Shown here: positions 9,017 through 19,376 of the stretch, piece by piece
How the letters are laid out: the number at the start of each line of letters is the position of its first letter
Position numbering within the stretch: position 1 is the first letter of the stretch
Source of the DNA: Bacteroidota bacterium
GTDB lineage: Bacteria; Bacteroidota; Bacteroidia; AKYH767-A; OLB10
Length of the DNA: 64,000 nucleotides
Direction: 5' to 3'
Assembly (NCBI GenBank): GCA_016721435.1
Contig: JADKIC010000002.1
Location: 124,001-188,000 of the forward strand
The notes under the pieces: generated by a model
What the model saw: the letters and a program-made list of their open reading frames with translations, nothing else
Told to the model about the DNA's origin: nothing
Database searches by the model: none
Translations under genes and position numbers: made by a program

Positions 9017-10099
9017 ATGCGGAAAATTGTTTTCTTGCTTTTAATACTCCTCTCCGGCTTGGTGACTTATCACGAAGCAAAGGGAGCTACCCGTATTTAT
9101 ATTCCCGTGCAATTTGTGGTCGTCAATGGAGATTTTTCTGAATCCATGATTTATTTACGCAGAGAGGGAGAGACCGTCGCCTCTTTTCGAGGACAAAAAA
9201 ATCTCCGCTTGCGATTGGATTTTAATACCGAGTATACCATTGATTTTACAAAACCGGGTTATATCACCAAAACCATTCGTGTAAACACTAAAGTGGATGA
9301 AGACAGAAAGAAATATGGTTTTGATCCCTATAAAATTGGTGTGAGATTGTTCAAACAATATGAAGGTGTAAACACGGTGATCTATAATCAACCGGTGGCG
9401 TCTATCCGCTATCTTGCAGAGATGGATGATTTTGGATATGACACGGATTACACCAAATCTATTTTATCAGCATTAAGCAGGACAGAAGAAATTCTGGAGA
9501 AGAGGGCGAAGGACGAAATCGAAGAGATGGAGGCGCGAGCTGCGAGAGAGAAAGAGGAGATGAAAGCCAGAAAAGCACTCACTGAAGCTCCGGTTAAAAA
9601 TCCGGAGAAGAAGCAGGCAGAGGAAAAAGTAACGGAATCTATATCGATTGAAAAATCTACGAATTCTTTGCAGGAGCCAAAACAGGATCAGGCACCTCCC
9701 GGTCAGGCCGGTGATGATAAAGCGTTGGTCAAGCCATTTCCTGTCGCAAAAGGGGAAGATCACTTAGGTGGATTTGATAAAGCAGGTGCGGAAGAATTGC
9801 CGGCAACAGGTGGAGGCGATGATGGAAAGGAAGTGCAGAATATTCATTTAACAGAGACTATCGGCGCAGAAAAAGCTCCTGAAAAAATAGCACCCGAGGT
9901 AGAATCACGAAGGGAAATCCAAAAGATCATTGAGCCCAACAGAACGATCACCATTTTTCGAATAAAGAATGGAACTCATATTGAGGAGTTCAGAAATGTG
10001 AATTACAACTGGGGTGGCATGTTTTATTTTATGAATGATGCAACTCCCATTTCCGAACACCTCTTTCATTATATGACACAGAAACCGGTCTCAAGGTAA
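9017..10099 (+). CDS. Exported protein with PEGA-like N-terminal domain and charged coiled coil
   Basis: A 360-residue protein. I start at 9017 (MRKIVFLLLILLSGL), which places a signal peptide at the N-terminus; the upstream alternative at 8972 would lie in repeat-like sequence. Mature residues about 25-95 form a beta-rich domain (VVNGDFSESMIYLRREG, then YTIDFTKPGYITKTI) like the PEGA/carboxypeptidase-regulatory domains found in many Bacteroidota envelope proteins. Residues about 155-205 are a highly charged helix (EEILEKRAKDEIEEMEARAA), probably a coiled coil, then an Ala/Pro/Lys/Glu-rich linker, and a C-terminal conserved-looking beta segment (TITIFRIKNGTHIEEFRN). Function unknown. It runs into the convergent gene at 10091 with a nine-base 3' overlap. 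Confidence 0.75.
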   Translation: MRKIVFLLLILLSGLVTYHEAKGATRIYIPVQFVVVNGDFSESMIYLRREGETVASFRGQKNLRLRLDFNTEYTIDFTKPGYITKTIRVNTKVDEDRKKYGFDPYKIGVRLFKQYEGVNTVIYNQPVASIRYLAEMDDFGYDTDYTKSILSALSRTEEILEKRAKDEIEEMEARAAREKEEMKARKALTEAPVKNPEKKQAEEKVTESISIEKSTNSLQEPKQDQAPPGQAGDDKALVKPFPVAKGEDHLGGFDKAGAEELPATGGGDDGKEVQNIHLTETIGAEKAPEKIAPEVESRREIQKIIEPNRTITIFRIKNGTHIEEFRNVNYNWGGMFYFMNDATPISEHLFHYMTQKPVSR

Positions 10100-10759
10100 T
10101 AGTACTTTGCCTTTCCCTTTTTTGAACTTCCTTACGGTATAGGAGATAAACGGACTTATTATCAGAGTAGGCAATAGCCAGGTAATAAATGCAGGACTTA
10201 AACTAACGTTTTGTACCAGAAAGGCTGTTATCGTGGCTATATATCCACCCATCATTCCAATGATATGTTTTATCAGCCAGTGATTTTTTTCTTTGGGTGG
10301 AACAGTAAACCTTTTATAATCTCCTATGACACCTGAAGTAAGTACTATACCAAATGCTAAAGGTACTAAACCGAAAGTGTTGCCCTTCGATAAAAGTAAC
10401 CAACCTGCCATCAACAAGAGGCCTGCGCCGGCAATCGCAGAAAAAACAAGTATAATCCAATCAAAGGTGGCCGCTTTTTGTCCCTTGTGCAGCATTTTCA
10501 GCGATAAAGCCCTGTATCCCGTTAGGACCAAATAACAACTAAAGATGCCTACCATAAACAGGAACCAGTTTTCCCGTAAGACAGAGAGTACGATCGACGT
10601 CACGAAGATGACCAGCATCGACCAGAAATATATTTTCCCGCTTTGTCGGTGAAGGCGTCCGCCATCCTGATTGAGCATGGCAACAGGTCCCGAGAGTAAT
10701 GCCAAACTGCCGGCGATGATGTGCATCCAGCGCAAAGAATCAATAATAATCGTATCCAT
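10091..10759 (-). CDS. DUF2306-like multi-pass membrane protein
   Basis: A 222-residue integral membrane protein with six to seven hydrophobic segments. The N-terminal region WMHIIAGSLALLSGPVAM followed by GGRLHRQSGKIYF, with His residues placed around helix ends, is typical of DUF2306 and related heme-oxidase-like small membrane proteins of unknown function. ATG at 10759 is preferred over the TTG at 10780. The protein ends in a basic tail (VRKFKKGKGK). It overlaps the 3' end of the convergent plus-strand gene by nine bases. No operon partner; the next upstream gene on this strand begins 170 bases away. Confidence 0.7.
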   Translation of the reverse strand: MDTIIIDSLRWMHIIAGSLALLSGPVAMLNQDGGRLHRQSGKIYFWSMLVIFVTSIVLSVLRENWFLFMVGIFSCYLVLTGYRALSLKMLHKGQKAATFDWIILVFSAIAGAGLLLMAGWLLLSKGNTFGLVPLAFGIVLTSGVIGDYKRFTVPPKEKNHWLIKHIIGMMGGYIATITAFLVQNVSLSPAFITWLLPTLIISPFISYTVRKFKKGKGKVLLP

Positions 10760-10932
10760 GGGTATTTTTATTTGCTGCAAATGAACAATGAATTTGATTT
10801 GACGTCAACTCCAAAGGGATGATTACACAACTTTTGGGAGGAGTAGTTGAATTTGGGATGAAAAGCAAGGTGAAAATCAAAGCAGGGATGAATGGCAAGC
10901 TAAAAAAAGTACTGCTTTAATCAGATTTGTCC

Positions 10933-11799
10933 TTACATTGAAAGTCGTGTACTAATTTCTTCATTTAAATTCCTGGATACCGGAACGATGGTTTCGGTCC
11001 CGTTCAATACCAAACGGTAACCTTGTGAATTTCCGGTAACGGAGATAATGCGGTCCAGATTGACGATCCATGCCCTGTGACACCGGTAAAATGCAGTATA
11101 GGATCGCAGATCATTTTTTGTGTTTCTCAGGGTTCCTCTCAGCAGCTTTTTCTGTTCAATACCATTTTGCAAATAATGTACTTCGATATAGTTGTCCGCT
11201 GAAGTAATAAATAATAAATCCCGTGCAGGTATTTTTAATTCTTCTTTTTGATTGTCAGACCTAAGGGTGATGATGGCGCCCGGATCCGAATCCAGTCGCT
11301 TCTTGAAATTCATGTGGTCAGAAATATTTTCTGCTTCTTTCAGATTACGGCGTGTGAGCACCAATTGCATGATCATTACGTTGATGATTACCGGCAGAAC
11401 GGCGACCATTAACGTGTACAATTGAAAGTACAATAGATAACGCAGGTTGAAGAAATCATTAAAAATGACCATGGAATAAAGCGCATTGCCGAGGCCGATG
11501 GTGAAAATGATCCAGAGCAGAAAGCTGATCTCCCGTCCTATTGTCCATTTACTTTCATTGAAAAATTTTGGCAAAAGTGTCGTGACCCAGAACGTGTTGA
11601 TCAAGACCATGATCAAAGTGACTGCTCCATATCCCAATGTTAATTTTAATGCGACGATGTTATCGAAGCGATGCAGCATGAACGGACGAAAGGCAAAAAG
11701 AAAGACGAAAACAAAAAAACCTGTAAATAAAGCAGCCCTCATTTTTCCGGAGGGACTATCACTAAGGGGATAAGGTTTCGATAGTAAGGATAAAATCAT
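10933..11799 (-). CDS. Membrane-anchored LytTR-family transcription regulator
   Basis: A 288-residue regulator. Residues 1-155 hold four predicted membrane helices (ALFTGFFVFVFLFAF, LGYGAVTLIMVLI, ISFLLWIIFTIGLG, TLMVAVLPVIINVMI). The C-terminal third (about 185-285) is a LytTR DNA-binding domain: DLLFITSADNYIEVHYL, then LRGTLRNTKNDL, and the hallmark YRCHRAWIVNLDRI. LytTR proteins usually carry a response-regulator receiver in front; here a membrane module replaces it, so the protein probably senses an envelope or membrane signal directly. Ends 29 bases... downstream of nothing else on the strand; sprE lies 29 bases upstream (stop 11829 versus start 11799), so the two may be cotranscribed. 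Targets unknown. Confidence 0.88.
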   Translation of the reverse strand: MILSLLSKPYPLSDSPSGKMRAALFTGFFVFVFLFAFRPFMLHRFDNIVALKLTLGYGAVTLIMVLINTFWVTTLLPKFFNESKWTIGREISFLLWIIFTIGLGNALYSMVIFNDFFNLRYLLYFQLYTLMVAVLPVIINVMIMQLVLTRRNLKEAENISDHMNFKKRLDSDPGAIITLRSDNQKEELKIPARDLLFITSADNYIEVHYLQNGIEQKKLLRGTLRNTKNDLRSYTAFYRCHRAWIVNLDRIISVTGNSQGYRLVLNGTETIVPVSRNLNEEISTRLSM

Positions 11800-11828
11800 C
11801 GTATATCCGTTAGCGTTATGAGTAAGGC

Positions 11829-14511
11829 TTATTGCAGATATTTTTGCTGAAAAAATTCCGTGTAGGCTTTCATGTCTTTCGTTCGCGTTAATTCAGAAAG
11901 ATTTGTTTGAGAAATGATGAAGTACTGCACCAATTGCGGGTCGAATTGATCGAGTAAATTCTGCTCTGAAATGATCGTTTGATAATACGTCATCGCGTCA
12001 TCCTTTGATTCAAACGACATCACGGCGATGTACTGCAGATTAAGATCAATGTTGCCGTTATTCACAGTGAGTTGCTGATCGGTAAAATCTATATTGTTAA
12101 ACGCATTTATTTTGGCAATGAGTTCTGCAGGAGCCAGCGCGTTCTTGGGGAAAATGATCACAAAAAACTGCATGCTGTTGGCATCGAAGAGGTACTTGGC
12201 AGACTTCGCAAATGGATCCGTCAGATTATTGGTGTCCACCGGAATGGTGTCAATGGCTGTAGCTTTTACATTGTTGCCTTTAATGAAGTCCAGAATTTCC
12301 TGCGCTTTCATGCTTACAGAATCTTTGGGAAAACTACGGATGACATCTTCCAACTCAAATTGAAAATCGTTGATGGATCTTGTTTTCCCTACAGCCATCG
12401 CTTTTAAGAAGGCGAATTTGGGAGATAGCTTATTGTTAGCAGGGAAGGACTGATCCGCATATGCTTTCCGTTCGATGACCTGATCATACTGTCGGTTTAA
12501 ATAAGCACGGTAGGTGTTTTCATAAAACACTTCCAGTACTTCTGATTTTCTTTTCATCTCCCGGAAGAAATCCGGATTTTGAATAAGCCGTGCATAGTCT
12601 GATTCCGGTGCGTTGGTAAGAATATAGTTCTTGTAGAAGTCCGCTTTCTCTGTATTACCCAGTAAAGTATGTGTACGGTAGAGATTATAATAAGCCGGCA
12701 GTTTATATTTATTATCTGGGAATCTCTTGTCGAGCGTTTCAAAACTATTAATGCTTTCGTTGAGATTATTCAATTGTTCTTTATAGATAACTCCGCAATT
12801 GTAATAAGCCTCTGTAATTTTTTTATTGGATTCGGCAATTTGTTCCGGAGAATTTGGAATTTGTGCGAGATAGGCTTCCTTCCTTGCTTTTGAATCCAAT
12901 TTGGCAATGGAGTCATTCAGACTTTGCTGATTGAATGCAGAACTGTCAACAGTAGTGGTGTCCGTTACCTCTCCACCAATTGTCATCTCTTTTTCACTGC
13001 GCCTCCAGTTGTCTTCCTGCTTTCGACTGCCCCATCTTTTCACGAATTCACTATATCCAAAACTGATCGCCGACTGATTGTAAAAATACCATGCACCTTG
13101 TGCAGCAGTTGCCGGTGCATTGAGGGCACGGGGTTGACTCTTCAGATCTTTTTCTTCCTTTATTTCCAGTTCTTCGAGTCGCTGTTGATCTTCCTGTTCT
13201 TTCTTCACGCGTTCCTTCTCTGCATCTTCAGCTTCTACCAAACTGCCAATCATCGCTTCGCGCTCCGACGGAGACATCGCCATCAATCGTTGTAAGCTAT
13301 CTTCCTTCATGATGACCTTCAGATTACTCACCAGTCGCTCTAAACTATTGCGCTTAGCTTGTATCGAAGTAATCCGGATGATCATTGGTAAGATTGGTCA
13401 GGCAACTATCGTAGTAAGCAGCAGCAGGTAAATACTCGGGACGCTTGAGGTAAATATTCCCAAGCTCTAAGTAACTCAACGCTTTTTGGTAGTATTCAAG
13501 TAGAAGCTCTCAATGATTGATTGAGTAAATCAACAGCAAGAGGTTCATTCTTTCCTGAGAAGCAACACCGGCAAGCGCATAATAAATCTGATCTCTGTAT
13601 TCCTTGTTTTTCTCGTCCTTCAACATTTTTGCAATTCCCTTTTTACGATGGACGCATTGCCACTACCGGTATCATAACAACGTGCTCTGTTGATTCGGGC
13701 ATTAAACGCCATTTCATAGGGAGGATTCAGTTTGAGCACTTTTTCATAGGATGCAAAAGCTTTGTTCAAGGAGTCAGAACGCTGGTATAATTGTCCGAGG
13801 ATGAAATAATAACGCGAACGATCATCTTTCTTCTTACTGGTGGAGGCGGCCATCTGCAAGGCATCCATAGCACGGGGAATATCATTACGGATGAGATGGT
13901 ATTGTGCCAATACGGCATTGTAAAATCCTTTTAACTTAAGAGGGAATTTTTTATCGGCTTTGAGGAAGTCAAGAAGATATTCCGCATCCGTTGTTTTCCC
14001 CAGCTCGAGATAGGAACGTGTCAGCCAGAGGAGGGCTTCCGAACGTATTTCATCATCCTTATATTCTGAACTGATGTATTGAAAAGTCTCAATGGAAGAC
14101 CAGAAATCATGTTTATAAAACTAACTTTGCCCCACCACCATATAGCACTCCGGAATCCAGGGGTTGCGCTCCGCAAGTTTTATTGTCCTTCTTCCCTTTT
14201 ACAATCATCGTGTGACGGGTGATCGCAATAGAAACTTTTTTTATCGCCTCATCAAAATCAGGAAAGACGGCCTTCGCCTTGTTCAGATCAGCAATCTTGA
14301 AGATAGACAGTACCCGATCGTATTTATCTTCATGTGCATCTGCAAGTGTAGCCGCACCTTGTTTCATACGCTCACGACCATTAAAATAAAAATTATAATG
14401 GGTGGTAGTACCGTGATAGGTGCGACTTACTATATTATTTTTTCGCACGCTGCATGACCAAAAAATGATCGCGGTAAGTACAAACAACAGACTAAATCGA
14501 AGTTTATTCAC
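11829..14511 (-). CDS. sprE: T9SS/gliding lipoprotein SprE (PorW), frame-broken
   Basis: Outer-envelope lipoprotein of about 890 residues required for type IX secretion and gliding in studied Bacteroidota. The start at 14511 gives a lipoprotein signal (IIFWSCS) followed by the family opening RTYHGTTTHYNFYFNGRE, and the body is made of TPR-like repeats, with visible units such as YYFILGQLYQRSDSLNKAFASYEKVL. The sequence is spread over several frames: 14113-14511, an intermediate frame reading WIPECYMVVGQS then FYKHDFWSSIETFQYI, 13620-13910, a short frame around 13395-13500 (SYLELGNIYLKRPEYLPAAA), and 11829-13385. A TAG at 14121-14123 interrupts the intermediate frame. The C-terminal frame alone is 518 residues and open. 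All pieces are collinear with one SprE/PorW protein, so I treat the breaks as sequence errors. A real loss of function cannot be excluded from sequence alone. Confidence 0.78.
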
Positions 14512-14720
14512 AGATAGATAGCGTCGGGATATTCAGTATTAACTGAAAATTTCAGGTTTTAGTATAGACAGGCAAATATAGGAAATGACCCTATGCAGAG
14601 CTGATTTTCTGCGCGTTTTCATTCGCCAGTGGGGAGCTCACCGGATGTTTTTTACCATCAAACCCCCTGGCAGGTTACAGGGAGCAGCTCAAACGTGTTA
14701 GTTTTACGATATTTGCCGGT

Positions 14721-15595
14721 ATGTCGAGTCCTAAAACGAGAAGGAGAAAGATCGTCAGGAGTTTACAGAACAAATTCAGGCTGGTGGTCATGAACGACCA
14801 AACGCTGGAAGAAAAGTTCTCTATTCGCCTGACACCCATGAACATTATCGTGTTCGGCGGGACCTTTGCCCTGAGTTTGATTACCCTGACTTTGTACCTG
14901 ATTGCATTTACGCCCTTGCGGGAATATATCCCCGGCTATACAGATGTAACCATTCGAAGGAACCTCGTGGCCGTTGCTTTGAAGACAGATTCCGTTGAAA
15001 ATCAGCTTAATGCTCAGGAGGCATATTTGACAAACCTCCTGAATGTGTTGAATGATAATGTGGATACCACCAAGCCGGTAAAGAATTTTTCGGAATCTGC
15101 CCTGAATGATACCTTACGAAAACTGGATAAATCAGTGGAGGATTCGTTGATGCGCCTCCAAATGGAAGGAACTGATCGTTTCGAACTCAATGAATCGAAT
15201 GAAAGATCCTTTTCAACCGGAATTGGAAGTATTGCATTTTTACTCCGCTCAAAGGAAGTATCACCACTAAATTTAATCCGGTACAAAAGCATTTTGGCAT
15301 CGACATCGTTGCCGGTCCCAATGAAGTGATTAAGTCAAGCCTTGATGGAACTGTGGTCATATCGAGCTTCACCTCTGAAACAGGTTATGTCATAGGAGTG
15401 CAGCATACCAATAATATTTTCACCCTCTATAAACATAATTCCGCCTTGCTGAAATCTGTTGGTGATTATGTGAAGGCAGGAGAAGTCATTGCCATCATAG
15501 GAAATACCGGAGAGTTCAGTACCGGTCCTCATTTACATTTTGAACTTTGGTACAATGGCAGTCCTGTGAATCCACTGGAGTATATTAGTTTTTAA
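14721..15595 (+). CDS. M23 (LytM) family peptidoglycan metallopeptidase, frame-broken
   Basis: Membrane-anchored protein of about 290 residues. Residues 1-40 are basic and cytoplasmic (SSPKTRRRKIVRSLQNK), one membrane helix follows (IIVFGGTFALSLITLTLYLI), then a coiled stretch, then an M23 domain. The domain starts in another frame (PLKGSITTKFNPVQKHFGID) after a one-base break near 15240 and ends with GPHLHFELWYNG. The HFGID and HLHFE motifs supply the zinc ligands (first His, Asp, and HxH), so catalysis looks intact once the frame is restored. M23 enzymes cut peptide cross-bridges of peptidoglycan; many Bacteroidota copies resemble MepM. It is divergent from sprE and followed 48 bases later by an AsmA-like gene. 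Confidence 0.85.
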
Positions 15596-15643
15596 ATTGT
15601 GAATTTCATTGTTGATGAACAATAAAGTACCTTATATTTCTTT

Positions 15644-18178
15644 ATGGTACTTAGCCCTTACTTTTGCAACGTGAATCGCCCGAAGAAAATTCTGCTTATC
15701 GTTTTAGCATCCATTGCAGGGTTTTTATTACTTATTTCTGTTCTTGCCTGGCTGCTCGGTCCGAAAATGAAGGAGCTTGCAGTAAAGCAAATCAACAACT
15801 ACCTGACGGTCCCCGTAAGTGTAAACACCATTGACTTCTCCCTGCTCCGGAAATTTCCCTATGCAACGGTTGATTTATCGGACGTGAGCACTAAAGGTTC
15901 GAAAATCACCGGGTATGCGGATCCGCTATTGGAAGCAAAGCACATTTACTTTCAGTTCAGCTGGTTTGATGTGTTCAAGGAGAATATCCGGTTGAAGCGT
16001 ATCAGTATTGAAGAAGCCGTTTGTGTGTTGATCGTGGATAAATATGGTAAGAACAATTACAGCATCTTCAAAGAACAGAAAGGCGATAATCGTGCATTCA
16101 ACCTCGAGCTGGAAGAAATTGTATTGAAAAATACCGGCATCCGTTACCTGAATCAACCCGGAGCTAAAGATTACTCCTTCCGGGCGGAGGACATGAATTT
16201 GAAAGGATTATTCAGCAATGACAATTACACGCTTTCCGGTGAAGGTGCATTGTTCGTAGAACGTTTTTTGCTGGATGAGGTCAATTACATCAACAATAAG
16301 CTCACCACATTGAAAGTGCTGGTGGAGGTAAATGCCGCTTCCGGAATGTATACGATTCGTGAAAGTTCCATTCGTGTAGCCGCACTGGATCTCGGTGTTG
16401 ATGGATTTATTAGAGATGATAAAGAAGGAGCAACACTCGATCTTAAAGTTAAAAGTAAGGATGCCGGTCTTGAGGAATTATTGTCTCTCATTCCGGGCGT
16501 TTATACGGAGAAGCTGAAGAACTATGACTACGAGGGCAAGGTGAATTTCGACCTTCATATTTCAGGAGCGACAGGTGGAAAAAATAAGGCATTGATCGTG
16601 GCTGCATTCAGTACCAATCAGGCATCACTATCTCCTGTAGGTACGTCCTACACTTTGAAAAATATTCGCTTCAAGGGAAGTTATACCAACCGCATTTCCA
16701 AAGGTCGACCGGTAGAACGATTGTCTTTAAATAATCTGGATGCGGTGCTGGAGGGTCAACCGCTAAGTCTTTCTTTTTTACTGGAAGATTTTTCTAATCC
16801 CTATATGAATCTCATTGCAAAAAGTAAGGTCAACCTCGAAGTATTGAGTCGCTTTTATATGCCGGATACTCTGGCTTCCATGAGTGGCGAGCTGATGGTG
16901 AATGCGAAAGTGAAGGGCCGCACGAAGGATTCAGGGAGCTGGATTTCTGAAGGTACTATTCAAGCAGCTAATGTGAGCTTTAAACTGAAGCAACGGGAAA
17001 TTCTTTTCACGGATTTCAACGGCGGTTTGGTACTACAAGGCAACCGACTCCAGCTGACCAATCTCACGGGAAAGGCGGCCGGGAGTGATTTAAAACTCAA
17101 CGGGTACTTTGATAACGTATATGCCTTCCTGTTATCCTCCGGAGAAATGCTGAGAGGCGAGGCGACGCTGCTTTCAAATAATCTTGACCTCAATGAATTG
17201 CTGGAGGACAAGAAGCAACTTGCTGCGGAAGACACCTCCTACCGTCTTGATTTCAGTGACCGCATCAGCGTCAATCTGGGAGTGAGTGTAGGCGTGCTGA
17301 GCTTCCGGAAGTTCCAGGCCTGGCAGTTGAAAGGAAGAATTGATATCCGGAATAAAATTCTTTCTACCGATGATCTTTCTTTTAAAGCATTTGAGGGTCA
17401 TTTGAAATTAAAAGGACGCATAGATGCATCACGGCATGACAGTATATTAATAGCCTGCGACGCGGATGTAAAGAAATTAGATGCCACCGAACTCTTTACC
17501 CAGTTGGGAAATTTCGGACAAGAGGTGATAAGGGATGTGAATGTAAAAGGAAAGATCTCTGCCACCGTTCAGTTTGCATCCATCTGGAGCAAGGACCTCC
17601 ATTGCAATCTCAATAAAATTTATGCAAAAAGTAAATTGGTTATCGAAAAAGGGGAGTTGATCAATTTTCAGCCGATGTTACTCTTATCAAAATACCTGAA
17701 GAGCGCCGACCTGAAACAAATTAAATTCGAGACTCTGGAGAATGAGATTGAGATCAGCAACAAAACCATTTTTATTCCCTCTATGGAAATCAAGTCCAGC
17801 GTGATGGATTTGACCGCCTCCGGAACACATTCTTTCGATAATAATGTTGATTATAAACTCCAGCTCTATCTCTCCCAGCTCTTCGGAAAAAAGGTAAGGA
17901 ACAATACCACGGAATTTGGAACCATCGAAGACGACGGTTTAGGCCGCATGCGCATCTTCCTTACCATGAAAGGGCCGCTGGCCAATCCAACGATTGTGTA
18001 TGACCGCAAGGGCATTGAGCAGAAAGTTACCCAAGACATCAAACAGGAAAAGCAGGATTTGAAGAAGATCCTCAATAAGGAGTTTGGATGGTTTAAGAAA
18101 GATACCGCCATCGTAAAGAAGCCTGACAACCAGCATAAAAAGCAGGATGAACTGGAATTAGAGTTGGAAACCGAGTGA
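15644..18178 (+). CDS. AsmA-like outer-membrane biogenesis protein
   Basis: An 844-residue protein (or 835 if the GTG at 15671, giving MNRPKKILLIVL, is the true start). One N-terminal membrane helix (ILLIVLASIAGFLLLISVLAWLL), then the AsmA opening KQINNYLTVPVSVNTIDFSL and a very long beta-rich body. AsmA/TamB/YhdP relatives form long hydrophobic grooves bridging the periplasm and are thought to carry phospholipids to the outer membrane. The C-terminus carries the AsmA_2-like region (VEKGELINFQPMLLLSKYLK, then ASGTHSFDNNVDYKLQLYLS) and ends in a charged Lys/Glu tail. The frame is uninterrupted over 2.5 kb. A histidine kinase gene follows 43 bases later in the same direction. Confidence 0.85.
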   Translation: MVLSPYFCNVNRPKKILLIVLASIAGFLLLISVLAWLLGPKMKELAVKQINNYLTVPVSVNTIDFSLLRKFPYATVDLSDVSTKGSKITGYADPLLEAKHIYFQFSWFDVFKENIRLKRISIEEAVCVLIVDKYGKNNYSIFKEQKGDNRAFNLELEEIVLKNTGIRYLNQPGAKDYSFRAEDMNLKGLFSNDNYTLSGEGALFVERFLLDEVNYINNKLTTLKVLVEVNAASGMYTIRESSIRVAALDLGVDGFIRDDKEGATLDLKVKSKDAGLEELLSLIPGVYTEKLKNYDYEGKVNFDLHISGATGGKNKALIVAAFSTNQASLSPVGTSYTLKNIRFKGSYTNRISKGRPVERLSLNNLDAVLEGQPLSLSFLLEDFSNPYMNLIAKSKVNLEVLSRFYMPDTLASMSGELMVNAKVKGRTKDSGSWISEGTIQAANVSFKLKQREILFTDFNGGLVLQGNRLQLTNLTGKAAGSDLKLNGYFDNVYAFLLSSGEMLRGEATLLSNNLDLNELLEDKKQLAAEDTSYRLDFSDRISVNLGVSVGVLSFRKFQAWQLKGRIDIRNKILSTDDLSFKAFEGHLKLKGRIDASRHDSILIACDADVKKLDATELFTQLGNFGQEVIRDVNVKGKISATVQFASIWSKDLHCNLNKIYAKSKLVIEKGELINFQPMLLLSKYLKSADLKQIKFETLENEIEISNKTIFIPSMEIKSSVMDLTASGTHSFDNNVDYKLQLYLSQLFGKKVRNNTTEFGTIEDDGLGRMRIFLTMKGPLANPTIVYDRKGIEQKVTQDIKQEKQDLKKILNKEFGWFKKDTAIVKKPDNQHKKQDELELELETE

Positions 18179-18221
18179 AGAAGCCCTTAAAACAGCTAAT
18201 TTTGCCTAACAAATTTTATAA

Positions 18222-19376
18222 GTGAACATATACACCCGTAAACAACGTTGGAAGTTTGTCCTCTTGATGATCGCCCTGCTCATTGGCATTGGGTCGTTGT
18301 TTTATACCAACCAACTGGTGAAAAAGCTTTCCATTGAAGAGAAAAAGAAGGTGGAGCTCTGGGCAGAGGCTACGCGTCAAATCTCCGATATCAATGCAGA
18401 ACCCGGCGACATTAGTTTTGCCTTATCGGTATTGACCGATAATAATACTGTTCCGGTGATTTTAACAGATGAGAAGAGACAGGTCATCTCCACCAGAAAT
18501 CTCGATTCACTGAAATTGGATGACAAAGGCTATGTGGCTGCGGAGCTGTTGGAGATGATCGAACAACATGAGCCCATTGAAATTTCCTTCGCAGCGGATC
18601 GGAAAAACTATATTTTTTATAAAGATTCCTACCTGCTCACACAATTGCGGTATTATCCTTATTTCCAGTTGGCCGTCATCGCTTTGTTTCTGGCGGTATC
18701 CTATATTGCCTTTTCGAGTTCGAGAAAAGCAGAGCAAAATCAGGTATGGGTAGGGATGGCGAAAGAAACGGCACATCAGTTGGGCACCCCGCTCTCTTCC
18801 TTAATGGCCTGGCTGGAATACCTGAAGTCGAAACCACAACCTGAAGAACATCTTCCGGAAATTGAGAAAGATATTGTCCGACTCAACACCATCACCGAAC
18901 GATTCTCAAAGATAGGTTCCGCACCGGCATTGAAGAAGGAGAACATGACGCTGGTGATGCAGAATGCCATCGACTATATCCGTTCCCGCGCTTCATCACG
19001 AGTGAATTTTAAACTGGAAAATGGGCAGGCCTATGATGTGGAAGCCCCGATGAATGTCCCGCTCTTTGAATGGGTGCTCGAGAATTTATTTAAGAATGCG
19101 ATCGATGCCATGAGTGGAGAAGGCAGTATAACGGTACGCATTACCGATCAAAATCAATTCGTGTATCTGGATATTTCTGATACGGGTAAGGGAATTGCCA
19201 AATCGAAATATAAAACTGTTTTTAAACCCGGATATACGAGCAAAAGTCGTGGCTGGGGTCTTGGTTTGTCCTTATCAAAAAGAATTGTAGAGGAGTACCA
19301 CGGCGGACAAATTTTTGTGAAAAGTTCAGAGTTGAATAAAGGCACTACTTTTCGGATTGTGCTTAATAAATCGTGA
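18222..19376 (+). CDS. Sensor histidine kinase, two membrane helices
   Basis: A 384-residue kinase starting with GTG at 18222. Membrane helices at about residues 11-28 and 148-164 enclose a periplasmic domain of about 115 residues (RQISDINAEPGDISFALSVL onward). The H-box is AKETAHQLGTPLSSL with the phospho-acceptor His at 185; the ATPase part has the N-box NLFKNAIDAM (Asn 292), G1 DTGKGI (320-325) and G2 GWGLGLS (344-350). A TAATTTTG box at 18197-18204 is a possible -7 element. No response regulator gene is adjacent, so this is an orphan kinase in the window. The GTPLSSL H-box variant is the common Bacteroidota form. The signal sensed is unknown. Confidence 0.92.
   Translation: MNIYTRKQRWKFVLLMIALLIGIGSLFYTNQLVKKLSIEEKKKVELWAEATRQISDINAEPGDISFALSVLTDNNTVPVILTDEKRQVISTRNLDSLKLDDKGYVAAELLEMIEQHEPIEISFAADRKNYIFYKDSYLLTQLRYYPYFQLAVIALFLAVSYIAFSSSRKAEQNQVWVGMAKETAHQLGTPLSSLMAWLEYLKSKPQPEEHLPEIEKDIVRLNTITERFSKIGSAPALKKENMTLVMQNAIDYIRSRASSRVNFKLENGQAYDVEAPMNVPLFEWVLENLFKNAIDAMSGEGSITVRITDQNQFVYLDISDTGKGIAKSKYKTVFKPGYTSKSRGWGLGLSLSKRIVEEYHGGQIFVKSSELNKGTTFRIVLNKS

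Noticed and set aside
18222..19376. Two-component operon with the AsmA-like gene
   Set aside because: No response regulator is adjacent; the kinase is an orphan here.
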